Assembly (NCBI GenBank): GCA_040756995.1
Contig: JBFLYK010000010.1
Span: forward strand, 94,440-158,439
Origin: BP-133 sp040756995
Lineage (GTDB): Bacteria > Actinomycetota > Acidimicrobiia > IMCC26256 > BP-133
Length of the DNA: 64,000 nucleotides
Direction: 5' to 3'
The notes below the pieces were generated by a model. The model searched no databases. It worked only from the letters and a program-made list of their open reading frames with translations, and was not told the DNA's origin. The position numbers and the translations under genes were made by a program. Of the stretch, positions 1 through 9,412 are shown piece by piece (within the stretch, counting starts at the first letter, position 1; each line of letters starts with the position of its first letter).

Positions 1-2527
1 CGCCGGAGTCGTCGAGACGCTGACGGCGGAGGCGGCCAAGCTGCGGGCCGACCTCACCTCGGCCGAGGAGGAAGGCGCGGCGCTCGAGCCCCGGGGCGCC
101 GAGCTCGACGCCATCGAGGAGACGCTGGAGGAGCGGCGGGCCGAGCTGGAACCGGCCGGGAACCTCCCGGCCCGGAAGGCGGCGTCCGACGCCCGGGCCG
201 AGTTGGCCGCCCTGGCCGGGGCCATCGCCCGCACCGAGGCCGAGCAGTCCCGGCTCGAGAGCCGCCGAGAACCGATCCGGCGCCGGCTGGCCCGCCTGGC
301 CGAAGAGGAGGCAGCGGCCGGCGTCGAAGAGTTCGACGAGTCGCCCCTCGTCGCAGCCCTGGAGTCCGCCCGCCAGGCCCGGGAGACGGCCGAGACGGCC
401 GCCGCCGAGGCCGAAGCGGCCCGCCGGTCCGCCGACGCCGACGTCCACCGCTGGACGGCCCGGGCCGACGCCCTGGACGCCGCCCTCGGGGATCTGCGGG
501 CCGGGTTGGCCTCGGCCCTCGAGGGTGTCGACGGCCTGCTCGGTCCGGTCGTCGACCTGATCACGATCGAACCCGGCTGCGAGGCGGCCGTCGCCGCCGC
601 CCTCGGCGAAGCCCTGCGGGGCGTGGTCGCCCGCGACGCCGACGCCGCCCGGGCGGCCCTGACCCGCCTCCGCTCGACCGGCACGGCCGGCACGGTCCTC
701 GTCCCCGATCCTTCCGGCGCTCCTGAGTTCCCGGCCCCGCAACCGGAGAACCCCGGTCCGGCGGCGGCCCGGCCGCTGGCGGCCTGTGTCGGGAGTTCCG
801 TCCCGGGCCTCGGGGCCGTCCTCGGCCGGCTCCTCGGCCACACGGTCATGGTCGACGGGACGTGGAAGCAGGCGCTGGCCGTCGCCCTGGCCAACCCCGA
901 GTTCGTCGTCGTCACTCCGGACGGGGACCGGCTCGACGGGCGGGGCGCCTGGCACGCCGGTGGGACGGTCATCGGGGCCACGCCGGCTGCGGCGGAGGAG
1001 GCCCGGCACAAGGCCGCCGAGGCGGCTCTGGCCCGGGACCGGGCCGAGGCGGCGCTGGCCGAGGCCCGGACGGCCCTGGAGGAGGCCCGGCGCTGGGAGG
1101 CGGCGGGCGATAAGGCGCTCGACTCCCACCGGGCCCGGCAGGCGGCCGTGGCCGCCGCCGCCGAACGGCTGCAGCGGGAGCGGGCTGAAGCGGAAGCCGA
1201 AGCCGCCGCCCTCGACGAGCACGCCGCGGCGCTGGCCACCCAGGCCGAGGCGGAGGTCGCCCGCCGGAGCGAGCTCGAGGCCCGCTACCCGCAGCTGGAA
1301 GCGGCCGAGGACGTGGAGCGCCGGCAGGAGGCGACCCGCAAGGCCGCCGCCGACGCCCTCGAGGCGGAGACGCGGGCCCTGGCCGCCAGCCGGCGGGACC
1401 ACGAGCTGCGGGTGGCGGCGGTGGAGGAGCGTCGCCGGGGCCTGGCCAAGCGGCTGGAAGAGGTCGAAGCCCGCCTCGTCCGGCACGGTGAGGCCCGCCA
1501 GCAGGCGGAGGAGCGCCGGGCGGCGCTCGCCCGCCGGGGCGACGCCTACGCCGCCGTCGACCAGGCGATCCAGGAACGCATCGCCGTCCTCGAAGAGGTT
1601 CACGGCCGGCTGCGCGACCAGCGCCGGGAACGGTCGGAAGCCGCCCGGGCCGCCGCCGCCCGGCTCGACGCGCTCCGCCGGGAACGGGCCACCGCCGAGC
1701 GGGCGGTGGGTGACGCCCGGGAGCGCCGGGCCCGCCTCGAAATCGAAGAGGCCGAGGTGCGCACCAAGCTGGATGCCGCCGTCGAGGCCTGCCGGCGCGA
1801 TCTCGAGGTCGAGCCCGACGTCGCCCTGGCCGCGCCGGCGCCGCCCTGCCCCGAGGGCACCACGCTGCCCGCCCGGGCCAAGGAACTCGAACGGGAATTG
1901 CGCCAGATGGGCGCCATCAACCCCCTGGCCCTCGAGGAGTACGAGGCCCAGAAGGAGCGCTACACGCTGCTCGAGTCTCAGCTGGAGGACGTCAAGGCCG
2001 CCCGGCGGGATCTCCAGCAGATCATCAAGCAGGTCAACGAGGAGATCGCCACCCTCTTCGCCTCGGCCTACGAGGACACCGAGCGGCACTTCGAGGACCT
2101 CATCGCCACCCTGTTCCCCGGCGGCTCCGGCCGGCTGCGGCTGACCGAGCCGGAGGATCCGCTGAACACCGGTATCGAGATCGAGGCCCGCCCGTCCGGC
2201 AAGAGCGTCCGACGGCTTTCACTGCTCTCCGGCGGTGAGCGGTCGCTGACGGCCCTGGCCTTCCTGTTCGCCGTGTTCCGGGCCCGGCCGACGCCCTTCT
2301 ACATCCTCGACGAGGTGGAGGCGGCGCTCGACGACGTCAACCTCTGCCGGTTCGTCGACCTGATTCACGAATTCCGGGACGAGGCGCAGCTCCTGGTCGT
2401 GAGCCATCAGAAGCGGACGATGGAGGCCGCTGACTGCCTCTACGGCGTCTCGATGCCCCCCGGCGGGTCGAGCATCGTGGTCACGCAGCGCGTTCCGTCG
2501 GCCGAGCCGGCCTCGATCGCCGTCTGA
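1..2527 (+). CDS. smc: Chromosome segregation protein SMC, C-terminal part (5' end outside window)
   Basis: This is the 3' part of the SMC ATPase, which compacts and segregates chromosomes as a dimer with ScpA/ScpB. The frame is open from base 2, so the N-terminal head and part of the first coiled coil lie outside the window. Visible in order are a charged, Ala/Glu/Arg-rich coiled coil, a hinge domain (about bases 510-960), a second coiled coil (about 980-1900) and the C-terminal ABC head. The head carries the signature LSLLSGGERSLTALAFLFA, the Walker B YILDEVEAALDD and the switch His in VVSHQKRTME. ftsY lies downstream, as is usual, but two unrelated genes intervene here. Confidence 0.95.
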   Translation, partial: AGVVETLTAEAAKLRADLTSAEEEGAALEPRGAELDAIEETLEERRAELEPAGNLPARKAASDARAELAALAGAIARTEAEQSRLESRREPIRRRLARLAEEEAAAGVEEFDESPLVAALESARQARETAETAAAEAEAARRSADADVHRWTARADALDAALGDLRAGLASALEGVDGLLGPVVDLITIEPGCEAAVAAALGEALRGVVARDADAARAALTRLRSTGTAGTVLVPDPSGAPEFPAPQPENPGPAAARPLAACVGSSVPGLGAVLGRLLGHTVMVDGTWKQALAVALANPEFVVVTPDGDRLDGRGAWHAGGTVIGATPAAAEEARHKAAEAALARDRAEAALAEARTALEEARRWEAAGDKALDSHRARQAAVAAAAERLQRERAEAEAEAAALDEHAAALATQAEAEVARRSELEARYPQLEAAEDVERRQEATRKAAADALEAETRALAASRRDHELRVAAVEERRRGLAKRLEEVEARLVRHGEARQQAEERRAALARRGDAYAAVDQAIQERIAVLEEVHGRLRDQRRERSEAARAAAARLDALRRERATAERAVGDARERRARLEIEEAEVRTKLDAAVEACRRDLEVEPDVALAAPAPPCPEGTTLPARAKELERELRQMGAINPLALEEYEAQKERYTLLESQLEDVKAARRDLQQIIKQVNEEIATLFASAYEDTERHFEDLIATLFPGGSGRLRLTEPEDPLNTGIEIEARPSGKSVRRLSLLSGGERSLTALAFLFAVFRARPTPFYILDEVEAALDDVNLCRFVDLIHEFRDEAQLLVVSHQKRTMEAADCLYGVSMPPGGSSIVVTQRVPSAEPASIAV

Positions 2528-2733
2528 AAAAGTCTCCTGAACTAGCCCGTCGCTGAGAGTGACCTGAGGCCCGTTCCTCACTGCCCTCATAGCCCACACA
2601 GGCCACGACCGCCTCTGGCGTCTGTCCGATTTGCCGGAATATGCTCCTCCCGGGTTGCGGCGGAGTACCTGGGGAGGGCCAATTGCGGGACCGGGTCGAT
2701 GCCTCGCTGGCGGGGTCGGCGGTGGTCGGGGCG

Positions 2734-3384
2734 ATGCCCCCATCACCGGTGCGGCGGCCGCCGCGGTCACGACGGATGGCGAGGCTGCTCATCGTGGTGC
2801 TGGCCCTCGTCTGGACCCAGTTCCCGTTCAGCAGTGGGGGGGCGAGCGCGGACGGTGACCGCCGCGAGCTCGCTCTGTGCTGCGCCTGGGGCAAGAGCCT
2901 GGAGGATTCCACCCTCACCTACAGCATCACCTCGCCTGACGGACCCAGCACCCAGGTCATCCGGAGCGCCGTCCGGGAGTGGGACGGCGACCTCCCGGCC
3001 CTGCGCCTGACCGAGGTGGCGGCCGGCTCGCCGGCCGACGTGACCATCCGCTTCACGCCCGGTCAGGGGCGGACCGAGGGCCAGGCGGTGACGAGCTTCA
3101 CCCGCCGGGGCCTCATCAGCAAGGTCGAGATCACCATCCAGGGCGCCGTCGCGCCGGGCAACGCCGGCGGCCTCGGCCAGATTGCCAAGCACGAGTTCGG
3201 CCACGCCCTGGGTCTCGGCCACACCAACTACGAGGGCAACCTCATGTCCCCGGCCGTGAGCCCCGACCCCCAGCCGGTCCCGCCCTGTGTGGTGCAGGGG
3301 GTCATCGAGGCCAACCGCTGGAAGATGATCGACCCGGAGGCCAAGAAGCCGACGCCGCCCCGGGTCTCGCGGGTCACCTGCTAG
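2734..3384 (+). CDS. Secreted matrixin-like zinc metalloprotease
   Basis: This is a small metzincin-type peptidase, probably exported. The zinc motif HEFGHALGLGH has the HExxHxxGxxH spacing, and the following NLMSPAV supplies a Met-turn, as in M10 matrixins. The region before the motif (an Arg/Trp-rich stretch with Asp in VTIRFT) resembles the matrixin beta-sheet. The N-terminus has basic residues followed by ARLLIVVLALVWTQF, a signal peptide or membrane anchor. The ATG at 2734 keeps the basic n-region. The ATG at 2776 is an alternative, and the frame is open further upstream to 2641. There is no pro-domain with a cysteine switch, and the substrate is unknown. Confidence 0.75.
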   Translation: MPPSPVRRPPRSRRMARLLIVVLALVWTQFPFSSGGASADGDRRELALCCAWGKSLEDSTLTYSITSPDGPSTQVIRSAVREWDGDLPALRLTEVAAGSPADVTIRFTPGQGRTEGQAVTSFTRRGLISKVEITIQGAVAPGNAGGLGQIAKHEFGHALGLGHTNYEGNLMSPAVSPDPQPVPPCVVQGVIEANRWKMIDPEAKKPTPPRVSRVTC

Positions 3385-3393
3385 GAGACCGCG

Positions 3394-5454
3394 CTACTCC
3401 CTGACCCCGACGGCGTCGAGCAGGAAGGCGAAGATCTCCGCTTCCTTGCGCCAGGCGTCATACCGGCCGGACGGGCCGCCGTGCCCGGCGCCCATCTCCG
3501 TCCGCAGCAGGACCCGGGTGCCGGGATCGGCCGTCACCCGCAGCTTGGCCACCCACTTGGCCGGCTCCCAGTACGACACCCGGGGGTCGTTGAGCCCGGC
3601 GGTGATGAAGAGGTCGGGGTAGCGCACCGGCCGGACGTTGTCGTAGGGCGAGTACGACTTCATGACCTCGTAGAACTCCGGGTCGGCGGGGTCGCCCCAC
3701 TCCTCCCATTCGATGACCGAGAGCGGGAGCGTGGGGTCGGAGATGGTGCTGACCACGTCGACGAAGGGGACCTCGGCGACGGCTGCCCGGAACAGGTCCG
3801 GCCGGAGGTTGAGGGCCGCTCCGACCAGCAACCCGCCGGCGCTGCCGCCGAGGATCGCCAGCCGGTCGGATGACGTCCAGCCCGTCTCGATGAGGTGCTC
3901 GGCGCAGGCGATGAAGTCGGTGAACGTGTTCGTCTTGTGCTTGAGCTTCCCGGCCTCGTACCACGCCCGGCCCATCTCGCCGCCGCCCCGGATGTGGCCG
4001 ATCGCCCAGACGAATCCCCGGTCGAGGAGGCTCAGCCGCAGCGAGGAGAAGCGGGGGTCGGAGCTGGACTCGTAGGAGCCGTAGCCGTAGAGGACACAGG
4101 GGGCGGAGCCGTCGAGCGGGGTGCCCTTGCGGGCCACCAGCGAGATCGGCACCCGGGTGCCGTCGGAGGCGGTGGCCCACAACCGCTGCGTCTCGTAGCG
4201 CCCAGGGTCGTAGCCGCCCAGGACGGGCTCCTGCTTGAGCAGCGTGCGTTCCCGGGTGTCCATGTCGTAGTCGAAGATCGACTGCGGCGTGACCAGCGAC
4301 GTGTAGGTGTACCGGAGGGTGCTCCGGTCGAACTCCGGATTGTCCTCTTCCGGCATGCCGACCCGGCAGACGGCCTCCGGCTGCTCGATGAGGTGGTGGC
4401 CGCCGCTCTCCAGATGGATCACCCGCAGGCGCCGGACGGCTTGCGCCCGCTCCAGCACCACCAGGTGGCGGGCGAAGGCGGCGAGGCCCTCGAGCTTGAC
4501 GTCGGCGGAGTGGGGGATCAGCTCCCGCCAGTTCTCCCGGCGGGGATCGGCCACCGGCGCCTCCACCAGCCGGAAGTTGGGCGCACCGTCGTTGCTCAGG
4601 ATGAAGAACCGGTCGCCGTGGTGCTCGATGCCGTACTCGACGTCCTGCCGGCGGGGTTCGAGGACGGTGAAGGTGCCCTCGGGGTCGTCGGCCGGGAGGA
4701 TCCGCGTCTCGGACGTGACCGCCGACCGGAGGTCGATCACGATGAAGCCGCCGCTGCGGGTCCGTTCGACGGAGCAGAAGAAGCGGTCGTCGTCCTCCTG
4801 GTGGACGATGACGTCGGCCGCCGCGTCGGTGCCGAGCCGGTGGCGCCAGACCCGCCAGGGGCGCCGGGCCTCGTCCAGCGTCGTGTAGAAGAGCGTGCGG
4901 TTGTCGCTGGCCCAGGCCACGCCGTAGTAGGTGCCGGGGATCGCTTCGGGATGGTCTTCCCCGGTGTCGAGGTCGCGGATGCGCAGCACATGGTCCTCGT
5001 CGCCCTCGGTGTCGAGTGACCAGGCCAGCAGCCGGTGGTCGGGGCTCACCTCGAGCGCGCCCAGGGCGCAGTACTCCTCGCCCTCGGCCAGCACGTTCTC
5101 GTCGATCAGGATCTGCTCCGGGCTCCCCTCTTCCGGGGTCCGCCGGCAGTGGATCGGATACTGCAGCCCTTCGACACTGCGCGAGTAGTACAGGAACGGG
5201 CCGTAGGGGACGGGCACCGACAGGTCCGTCTCCTGGATGCGGCTCACGATCTCGGCGTAGAGCTTCTCCTGCAGCGGCCGTAGCGGCTCCATGACGGCGT
5301 CGGCGTAGGCGTTCTCCGCCTCCAGGTAGGCCGTCACGTCCGGGTCCTCCCGGTTCCGGAGCCAGTGGTAGTCGTCCGGCCGGCGGTCGCCGTGGGCCTC
5401 GTGGACATGGGGAACGCGCTTCGCCACGGGCGGCGTGGGGGAGGGGCTGCTCAT
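3394..5454 (-). CDS. ptrB: Oligopeptidase B (protease II, family S9A)
   Basis: This is a cytoplasmic serine oligopeptidase that cleaves short peptides after basic residues. The 686-residue protein consists of an N-terminal seven-bladed propeller (RPDDYHWLRNRE at the start is typical) and a C-terminal alpha/beta hydrolase. The nucleophile lies in LGGSAGGLLVGA, the acid in LNDPRVSYWEPAKW and the His in GAGHGGPSGR. The length matches the usual size of the family. The start is the ATG at 5454, since the frame upstream is low-complexity and lacks family similarity. It is transcribed opposite to its neighbours and is a single-gene unit. Confidence 0.9.
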   Translation of the reverse strand: MSSPSPTPPVAKRVPHVHEAHGDRRPDDYHWLRNREDPDVTAYLEAENAYADAVMEPLRPLQEKLYAEIVSRIQETDLSVPVPYGPFLYYSRSVEGLQYPIHCRRTPEEGSPEQILIDENVLAEGEEYCALGALEVSPDHRLLAWSLDTEGDEDHVLRIRDLDTGEDHPEAIPGTYYGVAWASDNRTLFYTTLDEARRPWRVWRHRLGTDAAADVIVHQEDDDRFFCSVERTRSGGFIVIDLRSAVTSETRILPADDPEGTFTVLEPRRQDVEYGIEHHGDRFFILSNDGAPNFRLVEAPVADPRRENWRELIPHSADVKLEGLAAFARHLVVLERAQAVRRLRVIHLESGGHHLIEQPEAVCRVGMPEEDNPEFDRSTLRYTYTSLVTPQSIFDYDMDTRERTLLKQEPVLGGYDPGRYETQRLWATASDGTRVPISLVARKGTPLDGSAPCVLYGYGSYESSSDPRFSSLRLSLLDRGFVWAIGHIRGGGEMGRAWYEAGKLKHKTNTFTDFIACAEHLIETGWTSSDRLAILGGSAGGLLVGAALNLRPDLFRAAVAEVPFVDVVSTISDPTLPLSVIEWEEWGDPADPEFYEVMKSYSPYDNVRPVRYPDLFITAGLNDPRVSYWEPAKWVAKLRVTADPGTRVLLRTEMGAGHGGPSGRYDAWRKEAEIFAFLLDAVGVRE

Positions 5455-5676
5455 CGCCCGGACCATAGTGCCTCGACCGGCGACGTCCTCCGGCCTCAGG
5501 CCGGCCAGGGACGCCGCTGGCTGCGTCCTCCTCCTCAACGTAGTCCCCGCTACGCCTCGTCGTGCGTCCTTGCCAGCGACGCCCCTGACTCGCCCTGAGA
5601 CTCGGCAACGTCACCGGCCGAGGCACGCGTTGTGCCCTTCTGGGGCCGCCCCGGGTGGCCGGTAGGATCGCCGGCC

Positions 5677-6825
5677 ATGGAGTTGGTGCTCGTCCTCGGG
5701 ATCCTCGTTCTGCTGGCGCTGGCCGCCACGGTCACCGCCGTGTCCAAATCCCGGCAGGCGCAGCGCCGGATGGACGCCGCCGAGCGGTCGGCGGTCACCC
5801 GGCCGAAGCCGGCGGGTCAACCGGCCGACGTCGAAATCGTCCTGCCGCCTGGTGACGACGTCGTCGTCCCGCCCGAGGCGGAGGAGGTGCCGACGCCGGA
5901 GCCGGAGGTCGAGGAGGCGCCCGTCCGTCCCCGGCTGCGGGACCGGCTCGGCAAGGCCCGGGAGCTGCTGGCCGGGTACTTCGGTGACCTGCGGGGCCGC
6001 ACGACGATCGACGAGGAGGTGTGGGAGGAGCTCGAGGAGGCGCTCATCCGGGCCGACGTCGGCGTGGCCTCCACCGGCCGGATCCTCGAGGACCTCCGGG
6101 TGCGGGTCAAGGAGGCGTCGGTCACGACCCCCGCCGAGCTGCTCGACCTCCTCAAGGCCGACCTCGTCGACCAGCTCCGATCGGCCGACCGCTCGCTGGC
6201 CTTCTCACCCGGCCAGCCCAATGTCTGGATGTTCGTGGGCGTCAACGGGGTGGGGAAGACGACCAGCATCGGGAAGATCGCCCAGCGGGAGGCGGCGGCG
6301 GGTCGCTCGGTGGTCATGGCCGCCGCCGACACGTTCCGGGCCGCCGCCTCCGAGCAGCTCCAGCTGTGGTCGGAGCGGGTCGGGGCCGACCTCGTCCGGG
6401 GCCAGGACGGCGCCGATCCCGGTTCCGTCGTCTTCGACGCCATGGCCGCCGCTGGCAACCGCGGCGCCGATCTCGTGCTGGTCGACACCGCCGGGCGGCT
6501 CCACACCAAGGTCAACCTGATGGAGGAGCTGAAGAAGCTGCGCCGGATCGTCGACCGCACCCCGGGCGCCCTGAAGGAGGTCCTGCTGGTCATCGATGCG
6601 TCGACGGGCCAGAACGGTCTGAATCAGGCGAAGCAGTTCGGGGAGGCTGTCGACGTGACCGGCGTCATCCTGACCAAGCTCGACGGCACGGCCAAGGGCG
6701 GCATCGTGCTGGCCGTGCAGGCGGAGCTGGGCATCCCGGTGAAGCTGGTCGGCGTCGGCGAGTCGGCCGCCGACCTCATCGAGTTCGACCCCGAGGAGTT
6801 CGTCGACGCCCTCTTCGCGGCCTGA
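5677..6825 (+). CDS. ftsY: Signal recognition particle receptor FtsY
   Basis: This is the SRP receptor GTPase that docks ribosome-SRP complexes at the membrane. The start at 5677 gives a membrane segment right at the N-terminus (MELVLVLGILVLLALAATV), then an acidic linker, and then the NG domain. The GTPase motifs are GVNGVGKTTSIGKIA (P-loop), AADTFRAAASEQL, VDTAGRLHTK and TKLDGTAKGG. The protein has 382 residues. An N-terminal membrane anchor is common in actinobacterial FtsY. The gene is 28 bases upstream of ffh, so its partner GTPase is probably co-transcribed. Confidence 0.95.
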   Translation: MELVLVLGILVLLALAATVTAVSKSRQAQRRMDAAERSAVTRPKPAGQPADVEIVLPPGDDVVVPPEAEEVPTPEPEVEEAPVRPRLRDRLGKARELLAGYFGDLRGRTTIDEEVWEELEEALIRADVGVASTGRILEDLRVRVKEASVTTPAELLDLLKADLVDQLRSADRSLAFSPGQPNVWMFVGVNGVGKTTSIGKIAQREAAAGRSVVMAAADTFRAAASEQLQLWSERVGADLVRGQDGADPGSVVFDAMAAAGNRGADLVLVDTAGRLHTKVNLMEELKKLRRIVDRTPGALKEVLLVIDASTGQNGLNQAKQFGEAVDVTGVILTKLDGTAKGGIVLAVQAELGIPVKLVGVGESAADLIEFDPEEFVDALFAA

Positions 6826-6853
6826 CTCCGCCGCTCCTACACTCGAACCTCTC

Positions 6854-8194
6854 ATGTTCGATTCACTGTCCGACCGGTTCGAGGCCATCTTCACCCGCAT
6901 GCGCGGCCGCGGCCGCCTGGGGGAGAAGGAAGTCGACGAGATCGCCCGCGAGATCCGCCTCGCCCTCCTGGAAGCCGACGTCAACTTCAAGGTCGTCAAG
7001 AACTTCATCGGCCGGGTCAAGGAGGAGGCCACCGGGGCGGAGCTGTCCAAGAGCCTCTCCCCGGCCCAACAGGTCATCAAGATCGTCCACCAGGAGCTGA
7101 TCAACACGCTCGGGGGCGAGACCGGCAAGCTGGCCATGAACCCGAAGCCGCCGACCGTGGTGATGCTCGTCGGCCTCCAGGGCTCCGGCAAGACGACCGC
7201 CTGCGGCAAGCTGGCCAAGCACCTGAAGAGCCAGGGGCTCCAGCCGCTGCTCGTCGCCGCCGACCTCCAGCGCCCGGCGGCCGTGACCCAGCTCCAGGTC
7301 CTGGGCGAGCAGGTCGGCGTGCCGGTCTACAGCGAGCCGACCGACCCGGTGACGGTGGCCCGCAACGCCCGCAACGAAGCCGCCCGGCTCGGCAAGAACG
7401 TGATCGTCGTCGACACCGCCGGCCGCCTCCAGATCGACGAGGCCCTGATGGACGAGCTGCGCCGGATGCGGGAGGCGGTCCAGCCCGACAACGTCCTGCT
7501 GGTCGTCGACGCCATGACCGGCCAGGAGGCGGTCAGCGTCGCCGAGTCGTTCGCCGACACCGTGGGGATCGACGGCGTCGTCCTCACCAAGCTCGACGGC
7601 GACGCCCGCGGCGGGGCCGCGCTCTCGGTCAAGGAGGTCACCGGCAGGCCGATCCTCTTCGCCGGTGTCGGGGAGAAGCTGGTCGACTTCGAGCCCTTCC
7701 ATCCCGACCGGATGGCGGGGCGGATCCTCGGCATGGGCGACGTCCTCACCCTGATCGAGAAGGCCGAGCAGAACTTCGATCAGGAGCAGGCGGTCAAGGC
7801 CGCCGCCAAGCTGAAGAAGGGCGACTTCACGCTCGACGATTTCCTGCAGCAGATGCAGCAGGTCAAGAAGATGGGCCCGTTGCAGAACATCATCGGGATG
7901 ATCCCGGGGATGCCCAAGGAGCTGAAGAACACCCAGATCGACGACAAGGAGCTGGGGAAGGTGGAGGCGATCATCCGGTCGATGACGCCTCAGGAGCGCA
8001 ACGACATCTCGATCATCAACGGGTCGCGCCGGCTGCGGATCGCCAACGGCAGTGGCACGACGACCCAGGACGTCAACGCCCTCTTGAAGCAGTTCAAGAT
8101 GGTGCAGGGAATGATGAAACAGATGGCCGGTGTGGGAGGCAAGAAGGGCCGACTCCCGAAGATGCCGAACATGCCCGACTTCCCGGGCATGTAG
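6854..8194 (+). CDS. ffh: Signal recognition particle protein Ffh (SRP54)
   Basis: This is the SRP GTPase, which binds the 4.5S RNA and signal sequences of nascent chains. The N domain is followed by the G domain with GLQGSGKTTACGKLA, ADLQRPAAVTQL, VDTAGRLQ and TKLDGDARGG. The methionine-rich M domain follows (about residues 320-446) with FLQQMQQVKKMGPLQNIIGM and a Met-rich tail ending in PNMPDFPGM. The 446-residue length is normal. It is followed by rpsP, as in many actinobacteria. Confidence 0.97.
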   Translation: MFDSLSDRFEAIFTRMRGRGRLGEKEVDEIAREIRLALLEADVNFKVVKNFIGRVKEEATGAELSKSLSPAQQVIKIVHQELINTLGGETGKLAMNPKPPTVVMLVGLQGSGKTTACGKLAKHLKSQGLQPLLVAADLQRPAAVTQLQVLGEQVGVPVYSEPTDPVTVARNARNEAARLGKNVIVVDTAGRLQIDEALMDELRRMREAVQPDNVLLVVDAMTGQEAVSVAESFADTVGIDGVVLTKLDGDARGGAALSVKEVTGRPILFAGVGEKLVDFEPFHPDRMAGRILGMGDVLTLIEKAEQNFDQEQAVKAAAKLKKGDFTLDDFLQQMQQVKKMGPLQNIIGMIPGMPKELKNTQIDDKELGKVEAIIRSMTPQERNDISIINGSRRLRIANGSGTTTQDVNALLKQFKMVQGMMKQMAGVGGKKGRLPKMPNMPDFPGM

Positions 8195-8255
8195 TGGGTC
8201 CCCGGCGGTGCTGTAACCTCTCCCGGTTGTCTGTGAAAGAAAAGGTGGTAGTGCT

Positions 8256-8519
8256 GTGGTGAAGATCCGCCTGATGCGGATGGGCAAGAAGAAGCAGCCG
8301 ACGTACCGGGTCGTCGTGGCCGACGCCCGGTCTCCCCGCGACGGGCGCTTCGTGGAGATCATCGGGAAGTACGGGCCCCGGGAAGAGCCGCCCCTCGTCG
8401 ACATCGACAACGAGCGGGCGCTGGAGTGGCTCCGCAAGGGAGCCCAGCCGACGGAGCAGGTGCAGCGGTTGCTGACCATCTCGGGGGCCTGGGAGCAGCA
8501 CAAGGCCGGCAAGAAGTGA
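8256..8519 (+). CDS. rpsP: 30S ribosomal protein S16
   Basis: This is small-subunit ribosomal protein bS16. The conserved start VKIRLMRMGKKKQPTYRVVVADARSPRDG is split over the first 30 residues, followed by FVEIIGKYGPREEP. The start is GTG at 8256, with a second GTG directly after it, preceded by a purine-rich AAAGAAAAGGTGG segment. It leads the rpsP-khpA-rimM-trmD-rplS block. Its stop overlaps the next start as GTGA. Confidence 0.96.
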   Translation: MVKIRLMRMGKKKQPTYRVVVADARSPRDGRFVEIIGKYGPREEPPLVDIDNERALEWLRKGAQPTEQVQRLLTISGAWEQHKAGKK

Positions 8520-8893
8520 CTTCCGAGGACGAGGAGTTCGACTCGAGCGACGAGTTCGAGGACGACGACGACCTCGATCTGTCGATGGAGGACGACGTCG
8601 ACGACGACGGCGACGAGGACGAGATCGCCGCCGAGGGGAACCGGATCGTCGGCGGCATCCCCAAGGGGGTGCTGGAGTACGTCGCCCGCAACATCGTCGA
8701 CGACCCCGACGGGGTCTTCGTCGAGATGTCGGAACGCCGGAGCGGCGAGGTGGAACTGCGGCTCCACGTGTCGCCGTCCGACATGGGCAAGGTGATCGGC
8801 CGGCGGGGCCGTGTCGCCCAGGCCCTCCGCCAGGTCGTGGCCGCCGCCGGTACGCGGGAAGGCGTCCGGGCGAGCCTCGACATCGTCGACTGA
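8516..8893 (+). CDS. khpA: KhpA-type KH-domain RNA-binding protein with acidic N-terminal extension
   Basis: This is a small KH-domain protein of the KhpA/YlqC family, which binds RNA together with KhpB. The C-terminal 75 residues carry the family core, with LHVSPSDMGKVIGRRGR containing the KH signature GxxG loop (GRRG). The first 45 residues are an unusual acidic tract of Asp/Glu/Ser, longer than the usual 75-80 residue form. The start is the GTG at 8516, which overlaps the rpsP stop (GTGA) and implies translational coupling. A shorter start nearer the KH core cannot be excluded. Confidence 0.85.
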   Translation: MTSEDEEFDSSDEFEDDDDLDLSMEDDVDDDGDEDEIAAEGNRIVGGIPKGVLEYVARNIVDDPDGVFVEMSERRSGEVELRLHVSPSDMGKVIGRRGRVAQALRQVVAAAGTREGVRASLDIVD

Positions 8894-8904
8894 CCGCTCC
8901 TGCG

Positions 8905-9408
8905 GTGGCGGGAGACCGTCTCGAGGTCGGCCGCATCGTCAAGGCCCACGGAATCCGGGGTGAGGTGGTCGTCGAGGCGGTGAGCAACCGGCCGGAGCGG
9001 TTCACGCCCGGGGCCGTGCTCTACGCCGGAGACCGTGAGTTCCGCGTCCGGCGGGCCAGCCCCCGGGGGGGCCCGGACCCGGCGGGGCGGATGAGCCGGG
9101 ACCGATGGATCGTGAGCTTCGACGGCGTCGACGACCGCAACGAGGCCGAGCGGCTGCGCGGGACCGTCCTCAGCGGCGAGCCCCTCGACCACGACGACGA
9201 CGCCGACGAGTTGTGGGTCCACGAGCTCGTGGGGTCGGATCTCCTCGACCCGGCCGGGCGGGTGCTGGGCCGGGTGGCGGCCGTCGAAGCGAACCCCGCC
9301 TCTGATCTCCTCGTCCTCGAGAGCGGCCAGCTCGTGCCCATGGTCTTCGTCGTCGAGACGGCCCCCGGGCGGGTGGTGGTCGACCCGCCGGCCGGTCTCC
9401 TGGACTGA
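8905..9408 (+). CDS. rimM: Ribosome maturation factor RimM
   Basis: RimM helps assemble the head of the 30S subunit and binds S19. The N-terminal beta-barrel starts with LEVGRIVKAHGIRGEVVVE, and the PRC-barrel half contains DELWVHELVGSDLLD and the ending PMVFVVETAPGRVVVDPPAGLLD. The 167 residues match the family. The start is GTG at 8905, 12 bases after the khpA stop. trmD follows 4 bases after its stop, the standard order. Confidence 0.95.
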   Translation: MAGDRLEVGRIVKAHGIRGEVVVEAVSNRPERFTPGAVLYAGDREFRVRRASPRGGPDPAGRMSRDRWIVSFDGVDDRNEAERLRGTVLSGEPLDHDDDADELWVHELVGSDLLDPAGRVLGRVAAVEANPASDLLVLESGQLVPMVFVVETAPGRVVVDPPAGLLD

Positions 9409-9412
9409 GTCC

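Noticed and set aside
786..2144. Long Arg/Pro/Ser-rich open frames inside smc and other genes
   Set aside because: They are high-GC shadow frames with no start signals or domains and cover the true gene in another frame.
3458..5626. 722-codon minus-strand frame overlapping ptrB
   Set aside because: Arg/Pro/Gly-rich out-of-frame reading of ptrB; the ptrB frame has all catalytic motifs.
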